A DNA stretch of 64,000 bases from NCBI GenBank assembly GCA_013695145.1, contig JACDBB010000172.1:1-64000 (forward strand). The letters are read 5' to 3'. The DNA is from Euzebyales bacterium. Lineage in GTDB: Bacteria; Actinomycetota; Nitriliruptoria; Euzebyales; Egibacteraceae. The notes beneath the pieces are model-generated. The model was not told where the DNA came from. It searched no databases and saw nothing but the letters and a program-made list of their open reading frames with translations. The translations under genes and the position numbers were made by a program. Shown piece by piece: positions 1-8,610 of the stretch. Numbering within the stretch: the stretch's first letter is position 1; every line of letters starts with the position of its first letter.

Positions 1-23
1 GCGCCAGGCTTAACGCCTGGCGC
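1..23 (-). terminator. Hairpin downstream of the SBP lipoprotein gene
   Basis: Perfect 9-bp inverted repeat GCGCCAGGC / GCCTGGCGC with a 5-nt loop, 25 bases beyond the stop codon of the leftward gene. There is no T-run, as is common for high-GC terminators. The stem may extend past the left edge. Confidence 0.55.
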
Positions 24-47
24 CGGGCCCGTACCGACTGAAGCGAG

Positions 48-1844
48 CTACTCGCCCACCGTCACGATCGAGAACGGCTCGAGCGAGACCGGACTCGGCT
101 CGTAACCGCTGACGTTAGCGCTGAACGCCAGCGCTGGCTTGGTGTGCACGTAGGGCAGCCCTGGCAGGAAGTCCATGATGACGCGGTTGGCCTCCTCGTA
201 GAGCTCAGTGCGGGCGGCCTCGTCGGTCTCGGCCTCGGCCTCGGCCAGCAGGTCGAAGATCTCCTGGTTGTCGAAGCCCCACTGGCCCTGCTCCGACCCG
301 AAGAACGTCCCCAGGAAGTTGGCGGGGTCGCCGACGTCGCCGGTCCAGCCCAACAGGTACAGCCCGTAGGCGCCCTGGTTCGTCTGGGACAGGTAGTCCG
401 GACTCCAGATGGACGACTCCTGCTGGACGGTGAAGCAGCATTCCTCCAGGTCGGCCACCATCGCCTCGAAGTTCTGCTGCGGGTTCGGCATGTAGGGGCG
501 ACTCACGTCGGTCGGGTAACCGAAGGAGACCTCCACCGGCAGCTCGTAGCCCGCGTCCTCCAGGATCTGCTGCGCCATCTCGGGGTCGTAGTCGTAGGTC
601 GTGACGTCGTCGGCGTAGCCGAACAGCGCGGGCGGCATGAACTGCGTGGCCACCTCGCCCTGACCGGCGTAGAAGGCGTCGACGAGCTCCTGGCGGTTGA
701 TCGCGTGGGCGATCGCCTTGCGGACCTCGAGGTCGTCGAGCGGCTCGTTCTGCTGCGCGAAGCCGAGGTAGCCGACGTTGAACGCGGGCCGCTCGAGCAG
801 CTGCAGGTTCTCGTCGCCCGAGATCGTCTCGAAGTCCTGCGGGTCGACCAGGTCGTAGCCGTCGATGTCGCCGGCCTGCAGCGCCTGCAGCCGGGCGGCG
901 TTCTCGGGGATCGGGGTGAAGATCAGGTTCTGGATGTTGCCGGGGAACTCGCCCCAGTAGTCCGGGTTGCGCTCCAGCACCAGGCGCTGGTTGCGGGTCC
1001 ACTCGACGAACCGGAACGGGCCCGTCCCGGTCGGGTGCTCGGTCCCGTACGTGCCCGATGGACGGAAGATGCCGTCGTCGCCGACCTCGCCCTCGTCGGC
1101 GCCGAACTCCTCCAGCGCCGCCGGGCTCGCCATCGTGAAGTTCGTCAGCGACAGGCTCGACAGGAACGCCGCGGACGGACGGGTGAGGTTCATCACGACG
1201 GTGGTCTCGTCGGGGGCCTCGCAGGACTCGTAGAGGTTGTCCTCGGGGACACCCTCGACCTCGTTCTCGGCGAAGCCGCCGAACTGGGTCTGCCAGTAGT
1301 AGGTGGCGTCCGGGTTCTGGAACGTCCCGGTGAAGTTGTACCAGCGGTCGAAGTTGAAGCAGACCGCCTCGGCGTTGAACGGCTCGCCGTCGTGGAACGT
1401 GACACCCTCACGGAGGGTGAAGGTCCACTCGAGGCCGTCCTCGGACGACTCCCACTCGGTCGCGAGGCCCGGCGCGACCTCGGTGCCGCCCGCCTCGAGG
1501 GTGAGCAGACCCTCGAACATCTGGTCGATCACGCGCAGCGACTCGCCGTCCGACACCAGGATGCCGTCCAGAACGACCGGGTCGTTCGAGGTGCCGAATG
1601 TGAGGGTGGCGCCGTCGCCGGCGCTCTCGTCCTCGGTGTCTGTAGCGGCGCCCGTGCCGGCGTCGGTGGCGGTGTCGTCCCCGGCGTCAGCGTCGCCGCC
1701 TGCGTCGGTGGCGGTGTCGCCGCCGGTCTCCTCGCCGCCTGCCGTGTCATCGCCGTCGCCGTCGCCGCCGCCGCACGCCGCGGCGAGCAGCGCCAAGGCG
1801 AGGGCGAGGGCGGCAACGCGGGTCTTTCCGAGCCCTGTGCGCAT
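48..1844 (-). CDS. ABC transporter substrate-binding lipoprotein, peptide/nickel family 5
   Basis: A 598-aa extracytoplasmic solute-binding protein, probably for oligopeptides. The N-terminus has a charged start, a hydrophobic run and a lipobox (LLAAAC), so it should be diacylated and anchored outside the membrane. A long Gly/Asp/Glu/Thr-rich linker of about 60 residues follows, then the SBP_bac_5 fold with FDGLL-like, WTFTLREGVTFHDG and GTGPFRFVEW motifs typical of DppA/OppA proteins. The ATG at 1844 is chosen because GAGGAGG lies just upstream and the lipobox then sits correctly; a longer frame upstream lacks a signal. No permease or ATPase genes are adjacent in the window, so partners may lie left of it. 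Confidence 0.9.
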   Translation of the reverse strand: MRTGLGKTRVAALALALALLAAACGGGDGDGDDTAGGEETGGDTATDAGGDADAGDDTATDAGTGAATDTEDESAGDGATLTFGTSNDPVVLDGILVSDGESLRVIDQMFEGLLTLEAGGTEVAPGLATEWESSEDGLEWTFTLREGVTFHDGEPFNAEAVCFNFDRWYNFTGTFQNPDATYYWQTQFGGFAENEVEGVPEDNLYESCEAPDETTVVMNLTRPSAAFLSSLSLTNFTMASPAALEEFGADEGEVGDDGIFRPSGTYGTEHPTGTGPFRFVEWTRNQRLVLERNPDYWGEFPGNIQNLIFTPIPENAARLQALQAGDIDGYDLVDPQDFETISGDENLQLLERPAFNVGYLGFAQQNEPLDDLEVRKAIAHAINRQELVDAFYAGQGEVATQFMPPALFGYADDVTTYDYDPEMAQQILEDAGYELPVEVSFGYPTDVSRPYMPNPQQNFEAMVADLEECCFTVQQESSIWSPDYLSQTNQGAYGLYLLGWTGDVGDPANFLGTFFGSEQGQWGFDNQEIFDLLAEAEAETDEAARTELYEEANRVIMDFLPGLPYVHTKPALAFSANVSGYEPSPVSLEPFSIVTVGE

Positions 1845-2020
1845 CGCGTCCTCCTCATAACGTGGGACGGTCGGCGAGGTTGCGCCGCCGTCGAGTGCCG
1901 CGGCGTCGCCGGTGCCCGCGCACCAGCCGGTCTGGCCGATCGCACACCGCACGCCACAGGTGAGGAGTATTGCACGTCGCTACTACCGACGTCGGACAAC
2001 CCGCGTCAGCAGCTCATCGC

Positions 2021-2026
2021 TAGACT
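2021..2026 (+). promoter_or_regulatory. Possible -10 box TAGACT for moxR operon
   Basis: TAGACT matches the actinobacterial TANNNT -10 pattern and lies about 60 bases before the moxR start in the 240-base divergent region shared with the SBP gene. No convincing -35 is seen. Confidence 0.35.
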
Positions 2027-2088
2027 CGCTGTGGCGACAGCCCGAGCGGACCGTCCGCGCCGAAGGCGACCCGGCAGGGGGACACGTG

Positions 2089-3069
2089 GTGACGAGGCGA
2101 CGCGTCGGGCCTGACGTGACAGCGCTCGCGGAGCAGGTGGCCGCGCTGGAACGCCACGTCGGCAGCGTCATCGAGGGCAAGCCCGCCATCGTGCGCCTGG
2201 CGCTCGTCGCGCTGCTGGCCGAGGGCCACCTGCTGCTCGAGGATGTCCCCGGCGTCGGCAAGACGCTGCTCGCCAAGGCGATCGGGCGGGCGATCGCCTG
2301 CTCGGTCAGGCGCGTGCAGTTCACCCCCGACCTGCTGCCCAGCGACGTCACCGGCGTCACGGTCTACAACCAGGAGCACGGGGACTTCGAGTTCAAGCCG
2401 GGAGCGGTGTTCGCCAACATCGTCCTCGGCGACGAGATCAACAGGGCTGGACCGAAGACGCAGTCGGCGCTGCTCGAGGCCATGGAGGAGCGCACCGTCA
2501 CAGTCGACGGGACGACCCACGAGCTCGCCGTGCCGTTCATGGTCATCGCGACCCAGAACCCCATCGAGCTCGAAGGCACCTACCCGCTGCCGGAAGCCCA
2601 GCGCGACCGCTTCCTCATGCGCCTGTCGATCGGGTACCCCTCCGCCGACGCCGAGCTGGAGGTGCTCGAGGTGCACGGACGGGGCGACCGCATCGGGCAG
2701 CTCGAGCCGGTCACCGACGCCCAGCAGGTCGCCCACCTCATCGAGACGGTGAAGGACGTCCACGCCGCCGCGGCGCTGCGGCGCTACGTCATCGCGCTGG
2801 TGCGCGCCACACGCGAGCATCCCGACGTCGAGCTGGGCGCCTCGCCGCGCGCGTCGCTGGCGCTCTTGCGAGCCGCTCGCGCGGAGGCCGCGGTCGCCGG
2901 CCGCGACTACGTGGTGCCCGACGACGTCAAGCAGCTGGTCCGGCCGGTGCTGTCGCACCGCTTGATCCTCACACCCGAGGCGCAGATGGCCGAGCGCACG
3001 GCCGCCACCGTCCTCGACGACCTGCTGGGCCGCATCCCCATTCCTGTCCCGGACCGCGGGGGCCAGTAG
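2089..3069 (+). CDS. MoxR-family AAA+ ATPase
   Basis: About 326 aa. Walker A is DVPGVGKTLLAKA, Walker B ILGDEINRAGPKTQ, and the sensor region IATQNPIELEGTYPLPEAQRDRF-like stretch is intact; the C-terminal lid domain is present. MoxR ATPases act as chaperone-like partners of von Willebrand or DUF58 proteins. The GTG at 2089 follows AGGGGGA by 6 bases; an adjacent GTG at 2086 is possible. The neighbours DUF58 (22 bases downstream) and transglutaminase form the classic three-gene cluster, so the products probably work together at the membrane. The precise substrate is unknown in most actinobacteria. Confidence 0.92.
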   Translation: MTRRRVGPDVTALAEQVAALERHVGSVIEGKPAIVRLALVALLAEGHLLLEDVPGVGKTLLAKAIGRAIACSVRRVQFTPDLLPSDVTGVTVYNQEHGDFEFKPGAVFANIVLGDEINRAGPKTQSALLEAMEERTVTVDGTTHELAVPFMVIATQNPIELEGTYPLPEAQRDRFLMRLSIGYPSADAELEVLEVHGRGDRIGQLEPVTDAQQVAHLIETVKDVHAAAALRRYVIALVRATREHPDVELGASPRASLALLRAARAEAAVAGRDYVVPDDVKQLVRPVLSHRLILTPEAQMAERTAATVLDDLLGRIPIPVPDRGGQ

Positions 3070-3091
3070 TGGGTGCTCGCCGAAGGGGCGG

Positions 3092-4369
3092 ATGATGCTC
3101 ACGGCTCGTGGGGCGGCGCTGCTCGTCGGAGCGGTCCTGCTGTGGGGCGTCGCGCGGCTCATCGGCGTCGCCGAGCTGTACGTCGTGGCGGTCGCGGCGG
3201 CGGCGCTCGTCGGGGTGGGCGCACTGGCGGTGCGCCTGATGACGGCCACGATCGCGGTGCGGCGCAGCGCCTCGAGCGCGCGCCTGTTGCACGGGACGAC
3301 CGGAGCGGTGCAGGTCCACCTGCGCAACGACTCCCGCCTGGTCGCCCCGCCCCTGCTGGTCTCCGATGAGGTGCACTGGACCCTGGCCGACCGCCCGCGC
3401 TTCGTGGTCGCGCACCTGCGTCCCGGCTCGACCACGACGCTGGCCTATCCGGTGCGGGCCACGCAGCGCGGACGATTCCGCGTCGGTCCGCTCACCATCC
3501 GGGTGCGCGACCCCTTCGGCCTGACGCAGCTGGCACGCCGCTACGAGCGGACGGACGAGATCGTGGTCTACCCCGAGGTCGAGGCGCTGGACGCCGGCGT
3601 GGTCGGGGGCAACCACCGTGGCACCGGCAGCAGCGAGGCCCGCCGCCTGTTCAACAGCGGCGACGAGTTCCACACCATGCGCGAGTACGTCCAGGGCGAC
3701 GACCTGCGGATGATCCACTGGGCGTCCACCGCGCATCGCGACACGCTCATGGTCCGCCAGCACGAGATGCCATGGCAGGCCGAGGCCACCATCGTGTGCG
3801 ACCTGCGGTCGCGGGCGCACACCGGCGCCGGGGCGGACTCCACCTTCGAGAAGGCCCTGTCGGTCGCGGCCAGCGTCGTGTGGCACCTGGCCGACCACCA
3901 CTACCAGCTCCGCCTGCTGACCGAGGACGACGTGCGCAGTCGCGGCGTCGAGCCGTGGGAGACGCTCATGGAACGCCTGGCGGTCGCCGAGCAGTCCTCG
4001 ACGCGGGGGCTGGCGCCCACTCTACGGGCGTTGCGCGGCCGCGGCGGCGAGGGGCTCCTCGTCACGATCGTCCCGGCACCCGCGGGCAACGAGCCCGTCG
4101 CCCGACACCCGGACGTCCGCGCGCTGCTCGGCGCCGGCCGAGGGCACACGGGAAGGATCGCCGTCGTCGTCCACACCGGCCGGCATCAGAGGGCACGTGC
4201 CGACGAGTGCGCCGCGCTGCTGCGCTCGGCGGGCTGGAAGGCGACGACGACGGCGGTGGGCGGGGAGTTCGCCGCCTCATGGCGCGGGCTGTCCGGTGGC
4301 CGCCGCGCGGCGCCCGCCTACGCCCCCGACGCCCCCCGAGCAGCCGCCACCTCGACCGAGGAGCGCTGA
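3092..4369 (+). CDS. DUF58 domain membrane protein
   Basis: 425 aa. Two N-terminal transmembrane segments are followed by a cytoplasmic region with the DUF58 signature around HTMREYVQGDDLRMIHWAST and a degenerate VWA-like fold. The family partners with MoxR. A GAAGGGG Shine-Dalgarno precedes ATGATG (3092 or 3095). Its TGA overlaps the ATG of the next gene (ATGA), which indicates translational coupling with the transglutaminase. Confidence 0.9.
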   Translation: MMLTARGAALLVGAVLLWGVARLIGVAELYVVAVAAAALVGVGALAVRLMTATIAVRRSASSARLLHGTTGAVQVHLRNDSRLVAPPLLVSDEVHWTLADRPRFVVAHLRPGSTTTLAYPVRATQRGRFRVGPLTIRVRDPFGLTQLARRYERTDEIVVYPEVEALDAGVVGGNHRGTGSSEARRLFNSGDEFHTMREYVQGDDLRMIHWASTAHRDTLMVRQHEMPWQAEATIVCDLRSRAHTGAGADSTFEKALSVAASVVWHLADHHYQLRLLTEDDVRSRGVEPWETLMERLAVAEQSSTRGLAPTLRALRGRGGEGLLVTIVPAPAGNEPVARHPDVRALLGAGRGHTGRIAVVVHTGRHQRARADECAALLRSAGWKATTTAVGGEFAASWRGLSGGRRAAPAYAPDAPRAAATSTEER

Positions 4370-6801
4370 TGGCCGCCCCCGCCGACGTCCGCTCACGTCC
4401 GCCACGACCACCGACGACCGCGCGCGCGCCGATCGCGCCACGACGCCGACCCGTGCAGGAGACCGCGGCGACACCGGAGGATTCCGAGCGGGACGCTCTA
4501 CTGCTCGCGGCAACCGTGACCCTCCTGGTCGCGGCGTGCATCCCGTACGTGCGGGTGTACGTGGGTCTGGACTTCCTGCGCCCGCTGCTGGCGTCGGCGC
4601 TGCTGTCGGTGGGACTGGCGTGGGCGTGCCGCCGCGCCGGAGCGGGACCCGTGTCGGCGCTCGTCGTGAGCGTCGCGGGTTGGGCGATCCTGTCGTCCGT
4701 CGCGTTCCTGCCCGACACGCTGGCCCTTGGGGTCCTGCCCACGCTCGCGAGCGTCGATGCGGGCGTCCAGCTGTGGCTGCGCGGGCTCGAGCTGATCCGC
4801 ATCCGGCCGTCGCCGGCGTTCGCGGAGGCGGGGATGCTGTTCGTGACCTGCACGGGCGTGTGGTGGGTCGCGCACGCCGTCGAGGGTCTGGTGTTCCGGC
4901 TGCAGGCGCCGCTGCGTGCGATCGCCATGGCGATGGTGCTGTGGAGCGTGCCGCTGGCGATCGCGCAGCCGGGTGGCCGGATCTGGGTTTGGGCGGTACC
5001 GCTGCTGGTTGGCGCAGCCTGGCTGCTGCTGGTCGCTGGCAGCGCCGACCTCGCGCGCTGGGGACGCTGGGTGGGACCGGACGGCGCAGCCCGGGGAGGG
5101 GCGGCGCGCGGCCGCCAGGTGATGGTCGGCACCGGCTGGCCGGTAGCCATCACCGCGATCACCCTCGGCGCGCTGCTCGGCGGGCTGCTGCCCGGCTTCG
5201 ACGACCCCCCGTGGTACCAGCTGCGCGGCGCGGGTGGCACGACGATCACGACCAACCCCATCGTCAGCATCCGCCCGAACCTGGTGAACCAGAGCGACAC
5301 CGAGGTGGCGCGCGTCACCTCCGAGCAGCCGGTCTACCTGCGGCTGACGGCCCTCGATCTGTACGAGGGCGAGGAGTGGACGAGCACGGGGATACGGGGT
5401 GGTGACGCGGCCGGAGCGCTGCCGCTCGAGACGGACATGGCCTTCGCCCGACAGCTGGACGTCTCGATCGAGGCGCGGGGGCTCAGCAGCGCGGTGATCC
5501 TGCCTGCGCCCTATCACCCGATCCGGGTCACCGGCGACCTCGGTGACCGCCTGCAGTTCGATCGGACCAGCGCCACGTTCACCGTCGACTCCGACGAGCA
5601 GGTCGCCACCGGTGAGCGCTACGAGGTCACCGCGGCCATCCCGGCGCCACCGCCCGAGCGGCTGGAGCAGTCGCGCATCGACCAGGTCGATCCAGCCCTG
5701 TCCGCGCTGCCGGAGAACGTCCCCGAGGCGGTGACCGACCTGGCGCGCGGCATCGTGGAGGCCGCGGGGGCCAGCACCCCGTTCGACCAGGCCCTGGCGA
5801 TCCAGGACGAGCTGCGCGGCTGGGAGTACTCGCTCGAGCCGCCGCAGGGCCACAGCGCCACCGCCATGGAGAGCTTCATCGAGCAGCGGATCGGCTACTG
5901 CGAGCAGTACGCGGGGACCATGGCCGTGATGCTGCGCTCGCTCGGCATCCCCGCCCGCGTGGCCGTCGGCTTCACCCCGGGCCAGCCGGTCCCGGGCGAG
6001 GCGGGCACCTACCGCGTCACGAACGCCAACGCCCACGCGTGGGTGGAGGTGCTGTTCCCCGGACTCGGGTGGCTCACGTTCGAGCCGACGCCCCGGACCG
6101 ACGGCAACGTGCTGGTGCCCACCGCGGCCAACCTGGCCCCGACGAGCACGCAGCGGGAAGCCTCCGCGGTGCCCGACGCCGGCGGCTTGACCCCCGACGA
6201 GGAGCAGCGGCTGCTGCTCGAGCAGATGGGCGAGGGGGGCGAGCTGCCCGCCCCCAATGCGCAGTCTGGAGAGGAGATCGGCGCGGAGGAGGGCGGCGCC
6301 GGGCCGCTGGTGCCGGCGCTGCTGCTCGGCCTGGTGGCACTGGGGGGCGTCGCGGCGCTGCTCGCCAGCCGCCGTGGTGAGACGCACCTCGTGCCGGCCG
6401 ATCAGGTGCTGGCGGCGGTCGAGCGAGTCCAGCGCGCCGGCCGGGGGCTGGGACGGTTGCGGCGCCCGCACGAGACCGATGTCGAGTATCTGGACCGCCT
6501 GACCGGCGGTGCGGCTGCTGGGGCGAGGCTGGCCACAGCGGCAGGCAGGGCACGCTACGCGCCTCTGGTCCCCGCAGCGGTGGTCGTCGACGCCGAGCAC
6601 GCGGCGCGTGAGGTCATCGCGGCGCTGGGGGAGGGCGTGCCGCGGCATCGTCGGCTGGTCGGGCGAATCCGAGGTCTGTCAGCCGCCGCCCGCATGCGCC
6701 TGGGCGGACGGCTGCGCTCTGGCCGCCGTGAGTCGGAGTCCGCCGGGCCGTCACCGGTGGAGCGGATCACCCGCCTGACCCGCCGCCGCACCCTCAGGTG
6801 A
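4369..6801 (+). CDS. TgpA-like membrane transglutaminase (DUF3488/TGc/DUF4129)
   Basis: 810 aa. About six N-terminal membrane helices (DUF3488) lead to a periplasmic transglutaminase core and a C-terminal helix followed by a cytoplasmic DUF4129-like tail. The core shows GYCEQYAGTMAVMLRSLGI with the nucleophile Cys near residue 511 and NAHAWVEV with His near 556; the third position lies in FEPTP, where Glu replaces the usual Asp, as is common in actinobacterial homologues. The start overlaps the DUF58 stop and is preceded by GAGGAG. With MoxR and DUF58 it probably modifies or cleaves envelope proteins. Ends 16 bases before the convergent DUF3040 gene. Confidence 0.92.
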   Translation: MAAPADVRSRPPRPPTTARAPIAPRRRPVQETAATPEDSERDALLLAATVTLLVAACIPYVRVYVGLDFLRPLLASALLSVGLAWACRRAGAGPVSALVVSVAGWAILSSVAFLPDTLALGVLPTLASVDAGVQLWLRGLELIRIRPSPAFAEAGMLFVTCTGVWWVAHAVEGLVFRLQAPLRAIAMAMVLWSVPLAIAQPGGRIWVWAVPLLVGAAWLLLVAGSADLARWGRWVGPDGAARGGAARGRQVMVGTGWPVAITAITLGALLGGLLPGFDDPPWYQLRGAGGTTITTNPIVSIRPNLVNQSDTEVARVTSEQPVYLRLTALDLYEGEEWTSTGIRGGDAAGALPLETDMAFARQLDVSIEARGLSSAVILPAPYHPIRVTGDLGDRLQFDRTSATFTVDSDEQVATGERYEVTAAIPAPPPERLEQSRIDQVDPALSALPENVPEAVTDLARGIVEAAGASTPFDQALAIQDELRGWEYSLEPPQGHSATAMESFIEQRIGYCEQYAGTMAVMLRSLGIPARVAVGFTPGQPVPGEAGTYRVTNANAHAWVEVLFPGLGWLTFEPTPRTDGNVLVPTAANLAPTSTQREASAVPDAGGLTPDEEQRLLLEQMGEGGELPAPNAQSGEEIGAEEGGAGPLVPALLLGLVALGGVAALLASRRGETHLVPADQVLAAVERVQRAGRGLGRLRRPHETDVEYLDRLTGGAAAGARLATAAGRARYAPLVPAAVVVDAEHAAREVIAALGEGVPRHRRLVGRIRGLSAAARMRLGGRLRSGRRESESAGPSPVERITRLTRRRTLR

Positions 6802-6817
6802 GCGGCCCGCCATCACC

Positions 6818-7183
6818 TCAGCGCTCCTCGGTCTCGTCTGGGTGGCGGCGATCGCCGAGGTAGCGCGTGAAGCCGCCTCGCAGCTGGCCGCCGAGGTCGT
6901 CGGTGGTGTCCTGCCCCAGGCGCTTGAGCTGGTTCCCGCCATAGACCACCGCCGCGAGCATCACGGCGAAGCCCGCGATCCCGAGCCAGATGCTCTGCGC
7001 CGGCACGACCGAGAGGAGCAGCGCGAAGCCGACGATGAAGCCCGCGATGGACAACTTGACCCGCCGGCGGGCGTCGCGGGAGACGCTGGCGGTGCTGACC
7101 GTCTTGGCGAACTTCGGATCATCGGCACGGAGGCGAGCCTCAATGTCCTGAAGTATCTGCTGTTCACGGTCGGACAGAGGCAT
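6818..7183 (-). CDS. DUF3040 small membrane protein
   Basis: 121 aa. It starts MPLSDREQQILQDIEARLRADDP, the diagnostic DUF3040 N-terminus, followed by a basic stretch and two transmembrane helices and an acidic C-terminal tail. Function is unknown; the family is restricted to actinobacteria. The ATG at 7183 is chosen because family members begin there and GGAG lies 7 bases upstream; a longer open frame upstream is not conserved-looking. Confidence 0.85.
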   Translation of the reverse strand: MPLSDREQQILQDIEARLRADDPKFAKTVSTASVSRDARRRVKLSIAGFIVGFALLLSVVPAQSIWLGIAGFAVMLAAVVYGGNQLKRLGQDTTDDLGGQLRGGFTRYLGDRRHPDETEER

Positions 7184-7214
7184 GCGCGGACTCCGGCATC
7201 GTCCAGGACAGTCA

Positions 7215-7245
7215 AGTATACGGACGCGCAGCGATTGTGCGTCAA
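7215..7245 (-). promoter_or_regulatory. SigA-type promoter of the DUF3040 gene
   Basis: On the minus strand, TTGACG (7240-7245) and TATACT (7215-7220) are separated by 19 bases and lie about 30 bases before the ATG. These are the best consensus boxes in the window, although the spacer is long. The promoter overlaps the tail region of dinB. Confidence 0.6.
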
Positions 7246-7271
7246 GATGTCGCTGCCTGCAGGCGATCTTT

Positions 7272-8534
7272 TCAGTCTGCCCCGGATCCGGGCCGCTCAT
7301 CCCCCTCGCGTCGGCTTCGCCAGTCCTCGGCTGCGGCAGCCGCGTCCCCGCTGCGGGGGGCGTCGTCATCCAGCAGCGCGCCCCTGGTGAGCGCCGCCTC
7401 CCCGAACCGGGTGCGCGCGACGTCCGCCGCTCGCTCGAGGCGGCTCCAGCGGTCGTCGCCGAGCAGGTCCAGCTGTCGCGCCGCGCCGGACGGGACGAGA
7501 TTGGACGCCCGCACCCCGATCAGGCGCACACCCGCGCCTTTCAGGCGCAGCGCGTCGAGCAGTGCCGTCACCTCGCGATGCACCGCGGTCGCCTGGTCGG
7601 TGGGCACGGCCAACGTTCGCGACCGGCTGATCGTCGTGAAGTCCGCGTAGCGCAGCCGCAGCGACACCGTGCGCGCGGCCACGTCGCCGCGGCGGAGCCG
7701 GCGAGCGACCTTCTCGGCCAGCCGCAGCACCTCGGTGCGCAGCAGGTCCGGGTCAGCGATGTCGCGATCGAAGGTCTCCTCGGCGCTCATGCCCTTGGCG
7801 GGCTCGTAAGGGCTGACGGGCCGCGCGTCCTGTCCCCGGGACAGCCGGTGGATCTGGCCGGCTGCCGCGTCGCCCACGATCCGCGCCAACGAGGTCTCGG
7901 TGACGGCGCGCACATCGGCGACCGTGCGGAGCCCGAACCGGTCGAGGGCGGCGGCGGTCTGCTCCCCCACCCCCCACAGGTCGCGGACCGACAGCCGCAG
8001 AAGGTAGGCGTCCACCTCGGCGGCCCGCAGATGCAGCTGCCCGTCCGGCTTGGCCTTGCCGCTGCACAGCTTCGCCAGGAACTTGTTGGGTGCCACGCCG
8101 ACGCTGGCCCGCAGGCCGAGCTCGGCGTGGATGCGCGCCCGCACGTGCGAGCCGATCTGTGCGGGCTCACCGAGCAGCCGCACCGCGCCGCCCACGTCGA
8201 GAAACGCCTCGTCCAGCGACAGCGGCTCGACCAGCGGCGTCACGGATCGAAAGAGGTCAAGCAGCTGAGCGGACACCTGACGGTAGGCGTCGAACCGAGG
8301 TGGTCGGACGACCGCATGGGGACACAGGCGTCGCGCGCGGGCCATCGGCATGGCCGAGCGGATGCCGTAGTCGCGGGCCTCGTAGGAGGCACTGGCGACC
8401 ACACCGCGGCCTCCGGCTCCACCGACCAGCACGGGCACCCCGGCGAGTGCGGGGTCGTCGCGCGACTCGACGGCCGCGTAGAAGGCGTCCATGTCCACGT
8501 GAAGGATCGGCTCAGGCGGTCGCTGCATCATCAT
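7272..8534 (-). CDS. dinB: DNA polymerase IV (Y family)
   Basis: 420 aa translesion polymerase. The palm motifs HVDMDAFYAAVE and SLDEAFLDV carry the catalytic carboxylates; helix-hairpin-helix (VRDLWGVGEQTAAAL) and a little-finger domain follow. The C-terminus lacks an evident beta-clamp motif but carries an acidic/basic tail. GTG-ATG-ATG-ATG stand in tandem; the ATG at 8534 has the best spacing (6 bases) from GGAGG. The start region adjoins a strong palindrome (8561-8583) shared with the divergent kinase. No LexA-type box was found. Confidence 0.93.
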   Translation of the reverse strand: MMMQRPPEPILHVDMDAFYAAVESRDDPALAGVPVLVGGAGGRGVVASASYEARDYGIRSAMPMARARRLCPHAVVRPPRFDAYRQVSAQLLDLFRSVTPLVEPLSLDEAFLDVGGAVRLLGEPAQIGSHVRARIHAELGLRASVGVAPNKFLAKLCSGKAKPDGQLHLRAAEVDAYLLRLSVRDLWGVGEQTAAALDRFGLRTVADVRAVTETSLARIVGDAAAGQIHRLSRGQDARPVSPYEPAKGMSAEETFDRDIADPDLLRTEVLRLAEKVARRLRRGDVAARTVSLRLRYADFTTISRSRTLAVPTDQATAVHREVTALLDALRLKGAGVRLIGVRASNLVPSGAARQLDLLGDDRWSRLERAADVARTRFGEAALTRGALLDDDAPRSGDAAAAAEDWRSRREGDERPGSGAD

Positions 8535-8560
8535 CACCGGCCTCCATCACCTCCCTCCAT

Positions 8561-8583
8561 CACAACTGACCACTTCAGTTGTG
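8561..8583. promoter_or_regulatory. Perfect palindrome between dinB and kinase gene (candidate operator)
   Basis: CACAACTGA and TCAGTTGTG form a perfect 9-bp inverted repeat with a 5-base centre (CCACT). It sits between the divergent starts at 8534 and 8611, where a dimeric regulator could control both. It is AT-richer than its surroundings and does not match the actinobacterial LexA consensus. Confidence 0.5.
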
Positions 8584-8610
8584 GTCCTTCGGTGCCGATG
8601 ACTACTCCCG

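Noticed and set aside
144-2114. 656-codon plus-strand frame antisense to the SBP lipoprotein
   Set aside because: Composition is that of an antisense frame in GC-rich DNA; the minus strand has lipobox, Shine-Dalgarno and family motifs.
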